A program made the position numbers and the translations under genes. Positions 16,227-25,221 of a stretch of DNA of 64,000 nucleotides are shown here, one piece after another (positions within the stretch are counted from its first letter, which is position 1; every line of letters begins with the position of its first letter). The notes beneath the pieces were generated by a model. It worked only from the letters and a program-made list of their open reading frames with translations. It had not been told where the DNA came from and made no database searches. The DNA is from Salsipaludibacter sp963812245. GTDB lineage: Bacteria; Actinomycetota; Nitriliruptoria; Nitriliruptorales; Nitriliruptoraceae. The DNA lies in assembly GCA_963812245.1 (NCBI GenBank), contig CAWEUK010000002.1, positions 186,001 to 250,000 on the forward strand. Reading direction: 5' to 3'.

Positions 16227-18329
16227 ATGAATCGCCCGCATGCCCTCGCCCCCTCGACAGCCGTGCCCGCCCGCACGTCTGCGCGTCACCCGGCACGATC
16301 GACCGTCCTCCTCGCACTCGTGGCCCTGCTCTGCACCTTCCTGGTCGGCCTGAGCCCGTCACCTGCGTCCGCCGAACCCGTCGCCCCCACGGCACCCCTG
16401 ACGAACATGGACCATCTGTGGTTCCTGTCCGACGAGGTGCAGCCACCTCCGCAGGAGGGTCACACGACGTTCGAGTTGGAGGAAGAGCCCACGATCGGCA
16501 TGTTGTGGACCTATGCCGATCGCCGCGACGGTGGTGTCTACGAACGTGTCGGCGGTGGCGCCTGGGACGCGGCAACCAACACGTGGGGCCAGGGTGCGTT
16601 CAACGCCGACGACATCGCCCGCGTCGCGATCGCGTTCCTGCGCCATCACGAGGTCACCGGTGACACCGACAGCCTCGCCTGGGCTCGCCAACTGCTGCGC
16701 GGGCTGACGTTCATGCAGACGGCCACTGGGCCACATGCGGGCAACGTGGTCCTGTGGATGCAGCCTGACGGCACCCTCAACCCCAGCGCCGAACCGGTGG
16801 AACTCCCCGATCCGAGCGATTCGGGGGACTCCTACTGGCTGGCCCGCACGATCTGGGCACTGGGCGAGGGGTACGCGGCCTTCGTCGACACGGATCCCGC
16901 GTTCGCCGCCTTCCTCGCTGACCGGATGCAGTTGTCGGTCGACGCCGTCCGACGCGAGCGCCTCGACGACCTCGACGGTGTCACCCAGACCGTCGACGGA
17001 CTGCAGTGGCCCGCCTGGCTCATCGCCGACGGCGCCGACGCCTCTGCCGAAGCCGTCCTGGGCCTGGCCGCCTACGTGGAGGCAGGGGGCCCGGGCGACG
17101 CCGCGGAGGTGCTGGACTCGCTGGCTGACGGCATCGCGATGATGCAGTTGGGAACCACCCACCAGTGGCCCTACCAGGCACTGATGCCCTGGGCCCAGTC
17201 ACGCACGATCTGGCATGCCTGGGGCAACCAGATGGCAGGGGCACTGGCGACCGCGTCCGGGCCGCTCGGTGACCCGAGCCTGTTGGCCGTGGCGCAGGAC
17301 GAGGCGGGGTCGTTCATCCCGCACGTGTGGGCGCAGGGTGGCCCCGAGAACGGCTGGCTGCCGGTCCCGGCGGACACCGTGCAGATTGCCTACGGCGCCG
17401 ACTCGTCGTTGCAGAACCTGCTCGCGGTGGCCGACGCCACGGGTCTGGCGTCATTCGAACAACTCGCCGGCATCGCCGGTGCCTGGTACTTCGGCAACAA
17501 CCCAGCCGGCATGCCGATGTACGACCCGGCGACGGGTCGCACCTACGACGGCATCAGCCCGGAGGGGACCATCAACTACAACAGTGGTGCCGAGTCCACG
17601 ATCCACGGGGTCCTGTCGATGCTGGCACTGGACCAACGCCCGAGCGTGGCAGCCTGGGCCAGTGTCGCCGAACGTGGCGACCACGTGACGTGGCAGGTCG
17701 TGGAGGCAGAGTCGGCCGACTGGACTGGGGATGCCGAGGTCGTGACACCGGCGTCTGCGTGGACGGGCGAAGGCCTGTGGAGCGGTGGTGAGTACCTGGC
17801 CGTTGACGGCCGCGCCGACGTGTCCATTCCCGTCGACCTGCCCACTCGTGATCGGCAGTGGGTGCAGCCGGTGTTCCAACGTCGCGAGCAGCGCGGGCAG
17901 AGGTTCCAGGTTGGCATCGACGCGGCCACTGGTCGTCCGATCGACTCCGGCGGTGCCGGGGACCAGGGCGTGACCGCTGTCCCGGGGTACCTCGCCGTCG
18001 ATGGCCGCCTTACCGCGATGGTCGGCCCCGGCAGCCACGACGTCGCCGTGCAGACGCTGCGTCCCCGTGACGACCTGCAGTTGGATGCCGTCATCGTCCA
18101 GCCAGCGCTGGAATGGCTGGTGCTGGGCACCGGTGGCGACGGCCAGGCCATCGTGCGGAGTTTCGACCTCAAGGCGCGAACGGCCGCGATCACCGTGCCA
18201 GGTGTTGCCGGGCTGGTCGCCACCGCCTACGACGCAATGGGGGTCGCGACCGGCTCGTTCTCGGCCAGTGGCGACACCGTGACGGTCACCGTGCAACCCG
18301 GCGGATTCGTGGTCGCCCGCTCGACCTGA
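16227..18329 (+). CDS. Large secreted (alpha/alpha)6-type glycoside hydrolase-like protein
   Basis: 700 residues with ACAGGAG before the ATG. A signal peptide spans about residues 20-50 (TVLLALVALLCTFLVGLSPS, then PASAEP). Helical repeats then alternate, with GVYERVGGGAWDAATNTWGQ, DSYWLARTIWALGEGYAAFV, and the aromatic and acidic residues of YFGNNPAGMPMYDPATGRTY and INYNSGAESTIHGVL. These fit an alpha/alpha barrel hydrolase or lyase of the GH9-like kind, but I cannot name a family. The C-terminal ~160 residues are beta-rich and may bind sugar. It is a good candidate for the enzyme that releases the oligosaccharide imported by the upstream transporter. Confidence 0.75.
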   Translation: MNRPHALAPSTAVPARTSARHPARSTVLLALVALLCTFLVGLSPSPASAEPVAPTAPLTNMDHLWFLSDEVQPPPQEGHTTFELEEEPTIGMLWTYADRRDGGVYERVGGGAWDAATNTWGQGAFNADDIARVAIAFLRHHEVTGDTDSLAWARQLLRGLTFMQTATGPHAGNVVLWMQPDGTLNPSAEPVELPDPSDSGDSYWLARTIWALGEGYAAFVDTDPAFAAFLADRMQLSVDAVRRERLDDLDGVTQTVDGLQWPAWLIADGADASAEAVLGLAAYVEAGGPGDAAEVLDSLADGIAMMQLGTTHQWPYQALMPWAQSRTIWHAWGNQMAGALATASGPLGDPSLLAVAQDEAGSFIPHVWAQGGPENGWLPVPADTVQIAYGADSSLQNLLAVADATGLASFEQLAGIAGAWYFGNNPAGMPMYDPATGRTYDGISPEGTINYNSGAESTIHGVLSMLALDQRPSVAAWASVAERGDHVTWQVVEAESADWTGDAEVVTPASAWTGEGLWSGGEYLAVDGRADVSIPVDLPTRDRQWVQPVFQRREQRGQRFQVGIDAATGRPIDSGGAGDQGVTAVPGYLAVDGRLTAMVGPGSHDVAVQTLRPRDDLQLDAVIVQPALEWLVLGTGGDGQAIVRSFDLKARTAAITVPGVAGLVATAYDAMGVATGSFSASGDTVTVTVQPGGFVVARST

Positions 18330-18344
18330 TCGGGACACGCTGGC

Positions 18345-18371
18345 GTGGCCCGGTTCGCAGGACCGGGCCAC
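18345..18371 (+). terminator. Hairpin after the glycoside hydrolase gene
   Basis: A 10-bp perfect stem (GTGGCCCGGT with its complement) around a seven-base loop, 15 bases after the stop. No T-run follows. Confidence 0.5.
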
Positions 18372-18527
18372 CACCCGCGGCCGGTCAGGGAGTCCGCCAG
18401 GGCCTCGACTGACGCAGCCGCCCGGTGCTGCGGTCGTGCCTTGTCGTCCCTTGGCTAGTCTCTGGGGCGGGCACGGCGGTCGCAACGATGATGGGTGCTC
18501 CACCCGATCCGAACGAACGGAAGCCGC

Positions 18528-19280
18528 GTGGTCGATCACCTTGCCCTCCTGGATGCCGTCGACGCGTATGCCGACGCCCTCCTGAACTCCTACGAGATCG
18601 GCGACGTGCTGTTCCGGTTGACCGACCAGGTCGTCACGGTCCTGGGAGTCGACGGGGCCGGCGTGTCACTTGCCCAGGAGGGTGAGGAACTGCGCCCCGT
18701 CGCGGCCACCGGAACCGCCATGGTCGCGCTCCAAAACCATCTCGTGAACGGCAGGGGTCCCAGCGTGGCGGCATGGGCGTCGGGTGACCAGGTGACCATC
18801 GACGACGTCACCATCGACACGCGGTGGCCAGAGCACAACCGGATCGCGCTGGAACACGACTGCCGGTCCATCGCAGCACTGCCGATGCCGGTCGAGGCCA
18901 AGCGCCTGGGGGCGCTCGAGATGGTTCGCCACGACGCGCACACCTGGACCGAGTTGGAGGTGCGGGTTGCCCAGGTCCTTGCGAACATGGCGTCTGGATA
19001 CGTGCTCAACAACGCCACGCTCGAGGAGTCGCGCACGCTGTCGACCCAGCTCAAGCATGCGCTGGACAGTCGTGTCATCGTCGAGCAGGCCAAGGGCATG
19101 TTGACCGAACGTGCCGGAATCACGCCCATCGAGGCGTTCGAACTCCTCCGCAGGCATGCCCGGACGAACCAGGTCAGGGTGCACGACGTCTGTCGCCAAC
19201 TCATCGACGGCACGCTCGACCTGTCGGCTGAGTTGCCCGACAAGATGGCCGGTACGGCGCCCCTCACGGTGGCCGACTAG
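18528..19280 (+). CDS. GAF-ANTAR domain transcription antiterminator
   Basis: 250 residues from a GTG start with GGAAG upstream. Residues ~20-150 form a GAF sensor domain (VLFRLTDQVVTVLGVDGAGV ... RSIAALPMPVEAKRLGALEM). Residues ~175-235 form an ANTAR RNA-binding domain: QLKHALDSRVIVEQAKGMLT and GITPIEAFELLRRHAR, with the conserved aromatic-poor actinobacterial pattern. ANTAR proteins bind paired hairpins in nascent RNA and prevent termination. The sigma factor gene follows on the same strand about 200 bases later, and both likely belong to a stress response. Confidence 0.9.
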   Translation: MVDHLALLDAVDAYADALLNSYEIGDVLFRLTDQVVTVLGVDGAGVSLAQEGEELRPVAATGTAMVALQNHLVNGRGPSVAAWASGDQVTIDDVTIDTRWPEHNRIALEHDCRSIAALPMPVEAKRLGALEMVRHDAHTWTELEVRVAQVLANMASGYVLNNATLEESRTLSTQLKHALDSRVIVEQAKGMLTERAGITPIEAFELLRRHARTNQVRVHDVCRQLIDGTLDLSAELPDKMAGTAPLTVAD

Positions 19281-19481
19281 CCACCGCGGCGCAGGCGACC
19301 AGCACGCCACCCGCGACCACGTGTTGACACTGGGTGGTGGTGTCGGACATCATGTCCCCGCTACCTCCATGACCCCGAGGGCGCATCTCCTCCCTGACCC
19401 CGAGGATCCAGGAGGCGCGGACGGTTCGGGGGCATCCCCTGCCAGACAGAGGTTCCGTGCCCTGCGCGGGAGGATTCCTCG

Positions 19482-20306
19482 GTGGCAGTCCCTGCCGATC
19501 GCCATTGCGGCGACCATGCACGTCCAGACCTTGCGGCCCCGTCGGGGGCGCGTCCCGTGTCCGACCTGTCCGACGTGTTCACGTCCGTGGACGAACCTGT
19601 CGCCGCCCCTGAGCACGCCGTGTTCAGACAGTGGCGACGCTCGGGTGACCCATCACTGCGCGAGCAGTTGGTCGGCGAGCACCTCGGACTCGCCGAGGCG
19701 ATGGCACGCCGGTACGGCCAGCGAGGCCAGGACGACGACGACCTGCGCCAGGTGGCGGTGATCGGACTGCTCAAGGCCATCGACCGCTTCGATCCCGATC
19801 GAGGGGTGGCGTTCAGCAGTTTCGCCGTACCCACGATCCTGGGTGAACTGCGACGCCACTTCCGCGATCGCGGGTGGATGATCCGAGTGCCCCGGCGCTT
19901 CCAGGACCTGGCACGCCGGGCCGAGGAAGCGCGTCGTCGCCTGCAACAGGAGGGACACGGTCGCCGGCCGTCGGACGAGCAGGTCGCCGAGGATCTCGCC
20001 GAGGACGTCGACGACGTGCGCATCGCCGTCGCGGTGATGCGCAGTTGCTATCGACCGGGAGAACTGCAGGAGTTCGCCCAGTTGAGCCTGGTGGACCGTG
20101 ACGATTCCCCGTCGGACGTGGTCTGCCGTGACGTGTGGGTGGAACAGTTGCTCGAGACGCTCCCGGAGCGCGAGCGTCGGATCTTCGTCCTGCGCTACTA
20201 CGGGGGTCTCACCCAGCAGGAGATCGCTGATCGCATCGGCATCAGCCAGATGCATGTCTCGCGACTGCTTCGCGCGGGGCTGCAGGACCTGCGCGCCGTC
20301 GCATGA
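19482..20306 (+). CDS. RNA polymerase sigma factor of the SigB/SigF group
   Basis: 274 residues. Region 2 reads LGLAEAMARRYGQRGQDDDD, then LRQVAVIGLLKAIDRFDPDR and GVAFSSFAVPTILGELRRHF. Region 3 includes RVPRRFQDLARRAEEARRRL. Region 4 contains LPERERRIFVLRYYGGLTQQ and EIADRIGISQMHVSRLL, a clear helix-turn-helix. GGGAGG eight bases before the GTG supports this start, though a GTG 75 bases downstream is possible. This is the group 3 alternative sigma type, usually held inactive by an anti-sigma factor; none is beside it. Confidence 0.9.
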   Translation: MAVPADRHCGDHARPDLAAPSGARPVSDLSDVFTSVDEPVAAPEHAVFRQWRRSGDPSLREQLVGEHLGLAEAMARRYGQRGQDDDDLRQVAVIGLLKAIDRFDPDRGVAFSSFAVPTILGELRRHFRDRGWMIRVPRRFQDLARRAEEARRRLQQEGHGRRPSDEQVAEDLAEDVDDVRIAVAVMRSCYRPGELQEFAQLSLVDRDDSPSDVVCRDVWVEQLLETLPERERRIFVLRYYGGLTQQEIADRIGISQMHVSRLLRAGLQDLRAVA

Positions 20307-20375
20307 CGGCGAACTGCCACCAGCAGTGACCCAGAGCTGCCCGCACCACGCAATCGCCGACCGGCGCCGGTGGCA

Positions 20376-21581
20376 TCACGGCGCCGGCTGCAGTGCCAGC
20401 GCGATGGTGAGGGCCTGCACCGTGGCGGGATCGTCCAGCCGGGACCCGTAGAGGTCGCGGACCTGGTTCATCCGGTACCGGACGGTCTGTGGGTGGACAT
20501 GGAGTGCCGCGGCAACCTCGCTGCGACGGCCCAGGTGCAGCAGCCATGCCTGCAGGGTCTCGGTCAATCGCTCGGCGACCGGCGGTGTGAGGTCGGACAA
20601 CGGTGCCAGGGCTCGGGCTCGCAGGTCGTGCAGGGCACCGAGGTCGGCACCCACGACCAGGAGGTCGAGGTGGTCCGCGGTGTCCAGCGTGGTGTCGTGG
20701 GACACGCTGACCAGGCGCCGTGCTCGCAGCGCCAGGTGGAGCGACTCGGCGACGTCGGGCCACGGACGCACCGGACCGACCGTGGCGCCGCGTGCCGCCA
20801 CGATCTCCAACAACCGACCGCGGGTCCGCACGGCGTCGGGGACCAACAGCACGTGGACTGGTTCGGCCGTCACGATCTCGGCCACGTCGCCGGGCACGTC
20901 GAGTGTCCGTGGACCCAGTTGGAGGAGGGTGTCGTGGACCCGCGCCGACGGCACGACCACAGCGGTCAGGGTCGTCGGTACTGCCCAGGCCGCCCGTTCG
21001 GCGAGGCTGTCGAGCGTGTCGGGTGACGTGCCGGTCAGGAGTGCTCGGCCCAGCCGCTCGAGTCGTTGCTGGCGCAGTCGGCCCGAGGAGGCCAGTTCGT
21101 CGGTGTGGCCGGCGATGCTGGCGGCCGACAGTTCGTCGATGTAGGCGAACACGAACTCCGCGAACCGAATCAGGACGTCGGCGGGGGTGCCCTGTGCCAT
21201 CGCCGTCGACGACAACTCTCGCCACGACACCCGGGCACCGATTCGGTAGGCCGCCAGGAGGGCGTCGGCGGTGCGCCCCGCGCGTGCCTCACCCCGGCCC
21301 AGGTCGTAGGCACCAAGACGCGCCACGTCCAGCGGCGCGTCCGGGCTGTCGGCAGCGCTGTCGACAGCCTCCAGGAACATTCGCAGGGCTGCCGAGATCG
21401 CTGCCTCGATGGTCCGCCCCAGGTCGCCGCGGAGCGACGCGTCGTACTCCGGCACGGCCTCGGTGATGGCAGCAAGTGTCAGTTCCCCCACCGTCGGGAG
21501 TTGATCCCGGAGACGCGCCACCACGTCGGATGACAGCAGGCTTCGTGGGTCGTCGGGGGTCAAACTGTCTCCAAGAAACAA
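20376..21581 (-). CDS. PucR/CdaR-type transcriptional regulator
   Basis: A 401-residue protein with a C-terminal PucR helix-turn-helix: LTETLQAWLLHLGRRSEVAA and ALHVHPQTVRYRMNQVRDLY. The N-terminal half is helical (ALRMFLEAVDSAADSPDAP, AGRTADALLAAYRIGARVSW) and resembles sensor regions of this family. The annotated start is a TTG; a TTG at 21563 with GGAG upstream is an alternative. It diverges from the ferredoxin reductase and desaturase pair across 65 bases, so it probably controls them. The ligand is not evident. Confidence 0.85.
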   Translation of the reverse strand: MFLGDSLTPDDPRSLLSSDVVARLRDQLPTVGELTLAAITEAVPEYDASLRGDLGRTIEAAISAALRMFLEAVDSAADSPDAPLDVARLGAYDLGRGEARAGRTADALLAAYRIGARVSWRELSSTAMAQGTPADVLIRFAEFVFAYIDELSAASIAGHTDELASSGRLRQQRLERLGRALLTGTSPDTLDSLAERAAWAVPTTLTAVVVPSARVHDTLLQLGPRTLDVPGDVAEIVTAEPVHVLLVPDAVRTRGRLLEIVAARGATVGPVRPWPDVAESLHLALRARRLVSVSHDTTLDTADHLDLLVVGADLGALHDLRARALAPLSDLTPPVAERLTETLQAWLLHLGRRSEVAAALHVHPQTVRYRMNQVRDLYGSRLDDPATVQALTIALALQPAP

Positions 21582-21606
21582 ATCGAGGCGGATTCTCCAC
21601 CTCGAT
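21582..21606. promoter_or_regulatory. Inverted repeat in the PucR-desaturase divergent spacer
   Basis: ATCGAGG at 21582 and CCTCGAT at 21600 form a perfect inverted repeat with an 11-base spacer (arm centres 18 bp apart). It begins immediately outside the regulator's start codon. Good candidate operator for autoregulation and control of the desaturase genes. Confidence 0.55.
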
Positions 21607-21646
21607 CGGACAAGATTCTACCAGTTCGAGATGAGACCATGCGAGC

Positions 21647-22732
21647 ATGACACCCACACTTGTTCCCACGTCACGCCGCCTCCGAGCGGGTCTGCGGACC
21701 CTTGCCACGGCCGCCGCGACGCCCCTGCTTCCGTCTGACTACGTCGACCTCATCGATCCGGTGCGCTCCCGCACCGCCCTGCGTGCACGCATCGTCGCGG
21801 TCCTGCCCGAGACCCGTGACGCCGCCACGATCGTGTTGCGCCCGGGTCCGTCCTGGCGCCCGCACGTTCCCGGCCAGTACGTCCGGATCGGCGTCGAGGT
21901 CGACGGCGTCCGTCACTGGCGCACCTACTCGCTGACCTCGTCGCCCGACCGGTCCGACGACTGCATCAGCATCACCGTGAAGGCCATTCCCGACGGCACC
22001 GTGAGCACCCACCTGGTGCGGCGCGCCCGGGCGGGGCAGATCGTGCAGTTGGACCGGGCCGCCGGCGAGTTCTGCCTGCCCGAGGCGGCCCCGGCACGGA
22101 CCCTCTTCGTCGTCGCCGGCAGCGGTGTCACTCCCGTCATGGGGATGCTGCGCAGTCGCATCGACGACCTCGATGACGTGGTGGTCGTCCATGGCGCGGC
22201 CACCACCGACGATGCGATCTTCGCGGGCGAACTGCGGGCGCTGGCCACGGCCGGGCGGATCCGGCTCGTCGAACGGTTCTCCGACCGCGAGGGTCGGCTC
22301 GACGTGGCAGACCTGCTCGAACTCGTCCCGGACCTGGCAGACCGCGACGTCTGGGCCTGTGGGCCCCCGGGGCTGCTCGATGCGCTGCAGGCGTACTGGG
22401 ACGTCGCTGGACTCGGCCACCGCTTCCACGCCGAGCGGTTCACGTCGGCGGTCGTCCACGCGGGCGCGGGTGGCACCGTGACCTACGCCCGTGCCGACCG
22501 CTCGGTGGACGTCGACGGGGCCACGTCGCTCCTCGATGCGGGCGAAGATGCCGGCGTGCTCATGCCGTCGGGCTGCCGCATGGGCATCTGCTTCGGCTGC
22601 GTCGTCCCGCTGCGATCCGGGGCCGTCCGTGACCTTCGTACCGGCGAGATCACCCGCGCCGAGCCCGGCGACGACGTGACCGTCCAGACCTGCGTCAGCA
22701 CCGCGGCATCCGCCTGCGAACTCGACTGCTGA
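21647..22732 (+). CDS. Ferredoxin reductase-type electron donor of a desaturase (FAD and 2Fe-2S)
   Basis: 361 residues. An FAD site is shown by VPGQYVRIGVEV and RTYSLTSSP, an NAD(P)H site by LFVVAGSGVTPVMGMLRSR and WACGPPGLLDAL. The C-terminal plant-type ferredoxin domain has the cluster cysteines in SGCRMGICFGCVVPL and a fourth in QTCVSTA. The arrangement matches the mycobacterial Rv3230c-type reductase that feeds DesA3. The desaturase gene follows 37 bases later, so the two form one unit that moves electrons from NAD(P)H to the di-iron enzyme. Confidence 0.92.
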   Translation: MTPTLVPTSRRLRAGLRTLATAAATPLLPSDYVDLIDPVRSRTALRARIVAVLPETRDAATIVLRPGPSWRPHVPGQYVRIGVEVDGVRHWRTYSLTSSPDRSDDCISITVKAIPDGTVSTHLVRRARAGQIVQLDRAAGEFCLPEAAPARTLFVVAGSGVTPVMGMLRSRIDDLDDVVVVHGAATTDDAIFAGELRALATAGRIRLVERFSDREGRLDVADLLELVPDLADRDVWACGPPGLLDALQAYWDVAGLGHRFHAERFTSAVVHAGAGGTVTYARADRSVDVDGATSLLDAGEDAGVLMPSGCRMGICFGCVVPLRSGAVRDLRTGEITRAEPGDDVTVQTCVSTAASACELDC

Positions 22733-22769
22733 CCACCCACACATCCTTCCTTCTGAACGGATCCTTTCC

Positions 22770-23948
22770 ATGACCACCATCCAACACAAGTCCATCGATC
22801 CCACCTCCCACCTCACCGACGAGGACATCCAGCAACTCGGGCGCGAACTCGACGCCATCCGCGCGGCCGTGATGGACAGCCGCGGCGAACGCGATGCCGC
22901 CTACATCCGACGTGTCATCGACGTCCAGCGAGGGCTCGAACTCGCCAGCCGAGGTCTCCTGCTCTTCTCGCTGTTCCCGCCTGCGTGGGTTGCCGGCACC
23001 ACCGGCCTGTCGGTGGCGAAGATCCTCGAGAACATGGAGATCGGCCACAACGTCATGCACGGGCAGTGGGACTGGATGCGCGACCCGGCGATCCACTCCT
23101 CGAGCTGGGAGTGGGACCACGTCGCGCCAGCCGAGATGTGGAAGCACTCGCACAACGAACTCCACCACACCTACACCAATGTCGTGGGGCGCGACAACGA
23201 CCTCGGCTACGGCATCATGCGCGTGGACGAGGAACAGCGATGGTCGCCGTTCCTCCTCGCTCAGCCACTGTGGAACCTTGCGAACGCGATGGTGTTCGAG
23301 TACGGGATTGCCGCCTACGACCTCGAGATCGGCAAGTACCTGAAGGGCCGCAAGGACAAGGGCGAGTTCCGTCGCCAGGGTCGCAAGGTGCTCGGCAAGA
23401 TTCGCCGGCACATCGTTCGCGACTACGTCCTGCACCCGTTGGCGTCCGGTCCGTCCGCCCTCACCACCGTCACCGCGAACGTCACGGCGAACCTGGTCCG
23501 CAATCTCTGGACCCACTCGGTGATCATGTGCGGCCACTTCCCGGAGGGTGTCGAGACGTTCGAGAAGACCTCCATCGAGGGCGAGACTCGCGGGGACTGG
23601 TACCTGCGACAGATGCTCGGGGCGGCCAACATCGAGGGCAGTCCGTTCCTGCACCTGATGACGGGCAACCTGTCGTTCCAGATCGAGCACCACCTGTTCC
23701 CGGACATGCCCAGCAACCGATACCAGGAGATCGCGCCCAGGATCGAGGAGCTCTTCGAGCGGTACGGGCTCACCTACGTCTCCGGACCGATGGCCCGACA
23801 GCTCGGGTCCGCGTGGGCCAAGGTCGTGCGGCTGTCGTTGCCCAACGAGGTGCTGGAACGGTTCGGTGGCGCACGCCAGGGCCGTGGCGGCGGTGAGGTG
23901 GAGCCGAGCCCCGGCTTGGCGGTGACCGACATCGCCGTGGCCGCCTGA
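22770..23948 (+). CDS. Membrane fatty acid desaturase (DesA3-like, delta-9 type)
   Basis: 392 residues with the three histidine clusters of the membrane di-iron desaturases: GHNVMH, HSHNELHHTYT and QIEHHLFPDMP. Hydrophobic segments are at about 50-80 and 225-250. It introduces a double bond into an acyl chain, using the reductase encoded just before it and oxygen. Regulation by the divergent PucR protein is inferred from layout. Close relatives act on stearoyl-CoA; the exact chain length and position cannot be read from sequence. Confidence 0.92.
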   Translation: MTTIQHKSIDPTSHLTDEDIQQLGRELDAIRAAVMDSRGERDAAYIRRVIDVQRGLELASRGLLLFSLFPPAWVAGTTGLSVAKILENMEIGHNVMHGQWDWMRDPAIHSSSWEWDHVAPAEMWKHSHNELHHTYTNVVGRDNDLGYGIMRVDEEQRWSPFLLAQPLWNLANAMVFEYGIAAYDLEIGKYLKGRKDKGEFRRQGRKVLGKIRRHIVRDYVLHPLASGPSALTTVTANVTANLVRNLWTHSVIMCGHFPEGVETFEKTSIEGETRGDWYLRQMLGAANIEGSPFLHLMTGNLSFQIEHHLFPDMPSNRYQEIAPRIEELFERYGLTYVSGPMARQLGSAWAKVVRLSLPNEVLERFGGARQGRGGGEVEPSPGLAVTDIAVAA

Positions 23949-24134
23949 CACTCGAACGGTTCAGCCAGCGCTGGCGGCAGACGTCGCCAGCAGCGAGTCG
24001 ACCGTCCGGACGAGCCGGTGGGCGTCACCCGTCGGTGCAGTGTGCCGCATGTCCCGCGCTGGACCCATGGGTCCTGATGTGGCACAGTGAATCGGGTCGC
24101 GCGCCGCCGGGATCGGCGTGCCCGGGGGTGGACG

Positions 24135-25055
24135 ATGGAATCGCTTGACGAGTGCGAACGGCGACTGTGGGGCCACGTCGGCCTCGAGCCGGTCACGCAC
24201 CACGTGCCACTGCCGCACGTGGGCACGACCGTGCGGGTCCAGGAGGTCGGGCAGGGACCACCGGTCGTCTTCATCCACGGGACCAGCGTGGCCGGTGCGA
24301 CCTGGGCGACGCTGGTGGCGCGGCTGCCCGGCCATCGATGCCTGGTGCTCGACCGCCCCGGGTGCGGCCGCAGCGAACCCTTGCCGCAGAGCCCTGACCT
24401 TGGTCGATTGCTGGCGGTCGCCGACGACCTGGTCGCCGACGTGCTCGACGGGTTGGACATCCCACGCGCCGCAGTGGTCGCCACTTCTCGGGGTGCCCTC
24501 GACGGCATCCGTTCGACGGCCGCCCATCCGGATCGGGTCGAGCGACTCCTGCTGTACGGCTGGTGCATGGGCGCACCGGGGTCGGTGGCCCCGGCATGGC
24601 TGCGCGTGGCCAGCCTGCCGCCGCTCGCACGGCTGGCCCCCCGGATGCCCGCCAGCCGTCGGATGGTGGCAGCGTCACTGCGTCAGTTCGGGCTTGCGGA
24701 TGCCCTGGATGCGGGCCGGGTGCCCGACGAACTGCTGGACTGGATGGTGGCGCTGTACCGCGACACCGACACCCTGCGCAACGAGACGGTCGGGACCCCG
24801 ACCCTTGTCACGCTGCGGGACGGGTGGGCCGACGAGATCATGCTGTCGGACGACACGCTGGCTGCCGTCACCATGCCTGCCAGCCTGGTCTGGGGAACCG
24901 CGGACCCATTCGGCGGACCCGACGTTGCCCGTGCCCTCGCCCAGGGGTTGCCCGACGCCCAACTGCACCTGGTGGCCGGTGCCGGTCACGCCCCGTGGCT
25001 GGACGACCTCGACACCTGTGCCCGGGCTGCCAACGTATTCCTGGGTGGTGCCTGA
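24135..25055 (+). CDS. Alpha/beta hydrolase of unknown substrate
   Basis: 306 residues from the ATG preceded by GGGGGTGG. The oxyanion and nucleophile elements are VVFIHGTSVAGATW and VVATSRGALDGI with Ser in the centre; the acid is likely in LVWGTADPFGGPD and the histidine in VAGAGHAPWLDD. The lid region is rich in helix-breaking prolines. Many relatives are epoxide hydrolases, haloperoxidases or esterases, and none can be picked. It is transcribed alone between the desaturase and a SulP transporter. Confidence 0.85.
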   Translation: MESLDECERRLWGHVGLEPVTHHVPLPHVGTTVRVQEVGQGPPVVFIHGTSVAGATWATLVARLPGHRCLVLDRPGCGRSEPLPQSPDLGRLLAVADDLVADVLDGLDIPRAAVVATSRGALDGIRSTAAHPDRVERLLLYGWCMGAPGSVAPAWLRVASLPPLARLAPRMPASRRMVAASLRQFGLADALDAGRVPDELLDWMVALYRDTDTLRNETVGTPTLVTLRDGWADEIMLSDDTLAAVTMPASLVWGTADPFGGPDVARALAQGLPDAQLHLVAGAGHAPWLDDLDTCARAANVFLGGA

Positions 25056-25221
25056 GGGCCGCTGGTGGTTTGTCGGCACGGGGGGTGGGGAATCACCTCG
25101 CAGCTCGGCCCCGGGTGCGCGCGCGCCCTGTCAACGAAGGGTCCAGCGTCGCCTCCGGCCCTACGCTCGCTGCGTGTGCAGTCTGCGAACCGCGGGCTGG
25201 ATCTTCGGAGAGAGTGCGCAC

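Noticed and set aside
24118..25221. A long N-terminal extension of the SulP gene.
   Set aside because: The extension overlaps the alpha/beta hydrolase gene in another frame and its residues are Arg/Trp-rich without helices; the transporter begins after the GTG at 25222.
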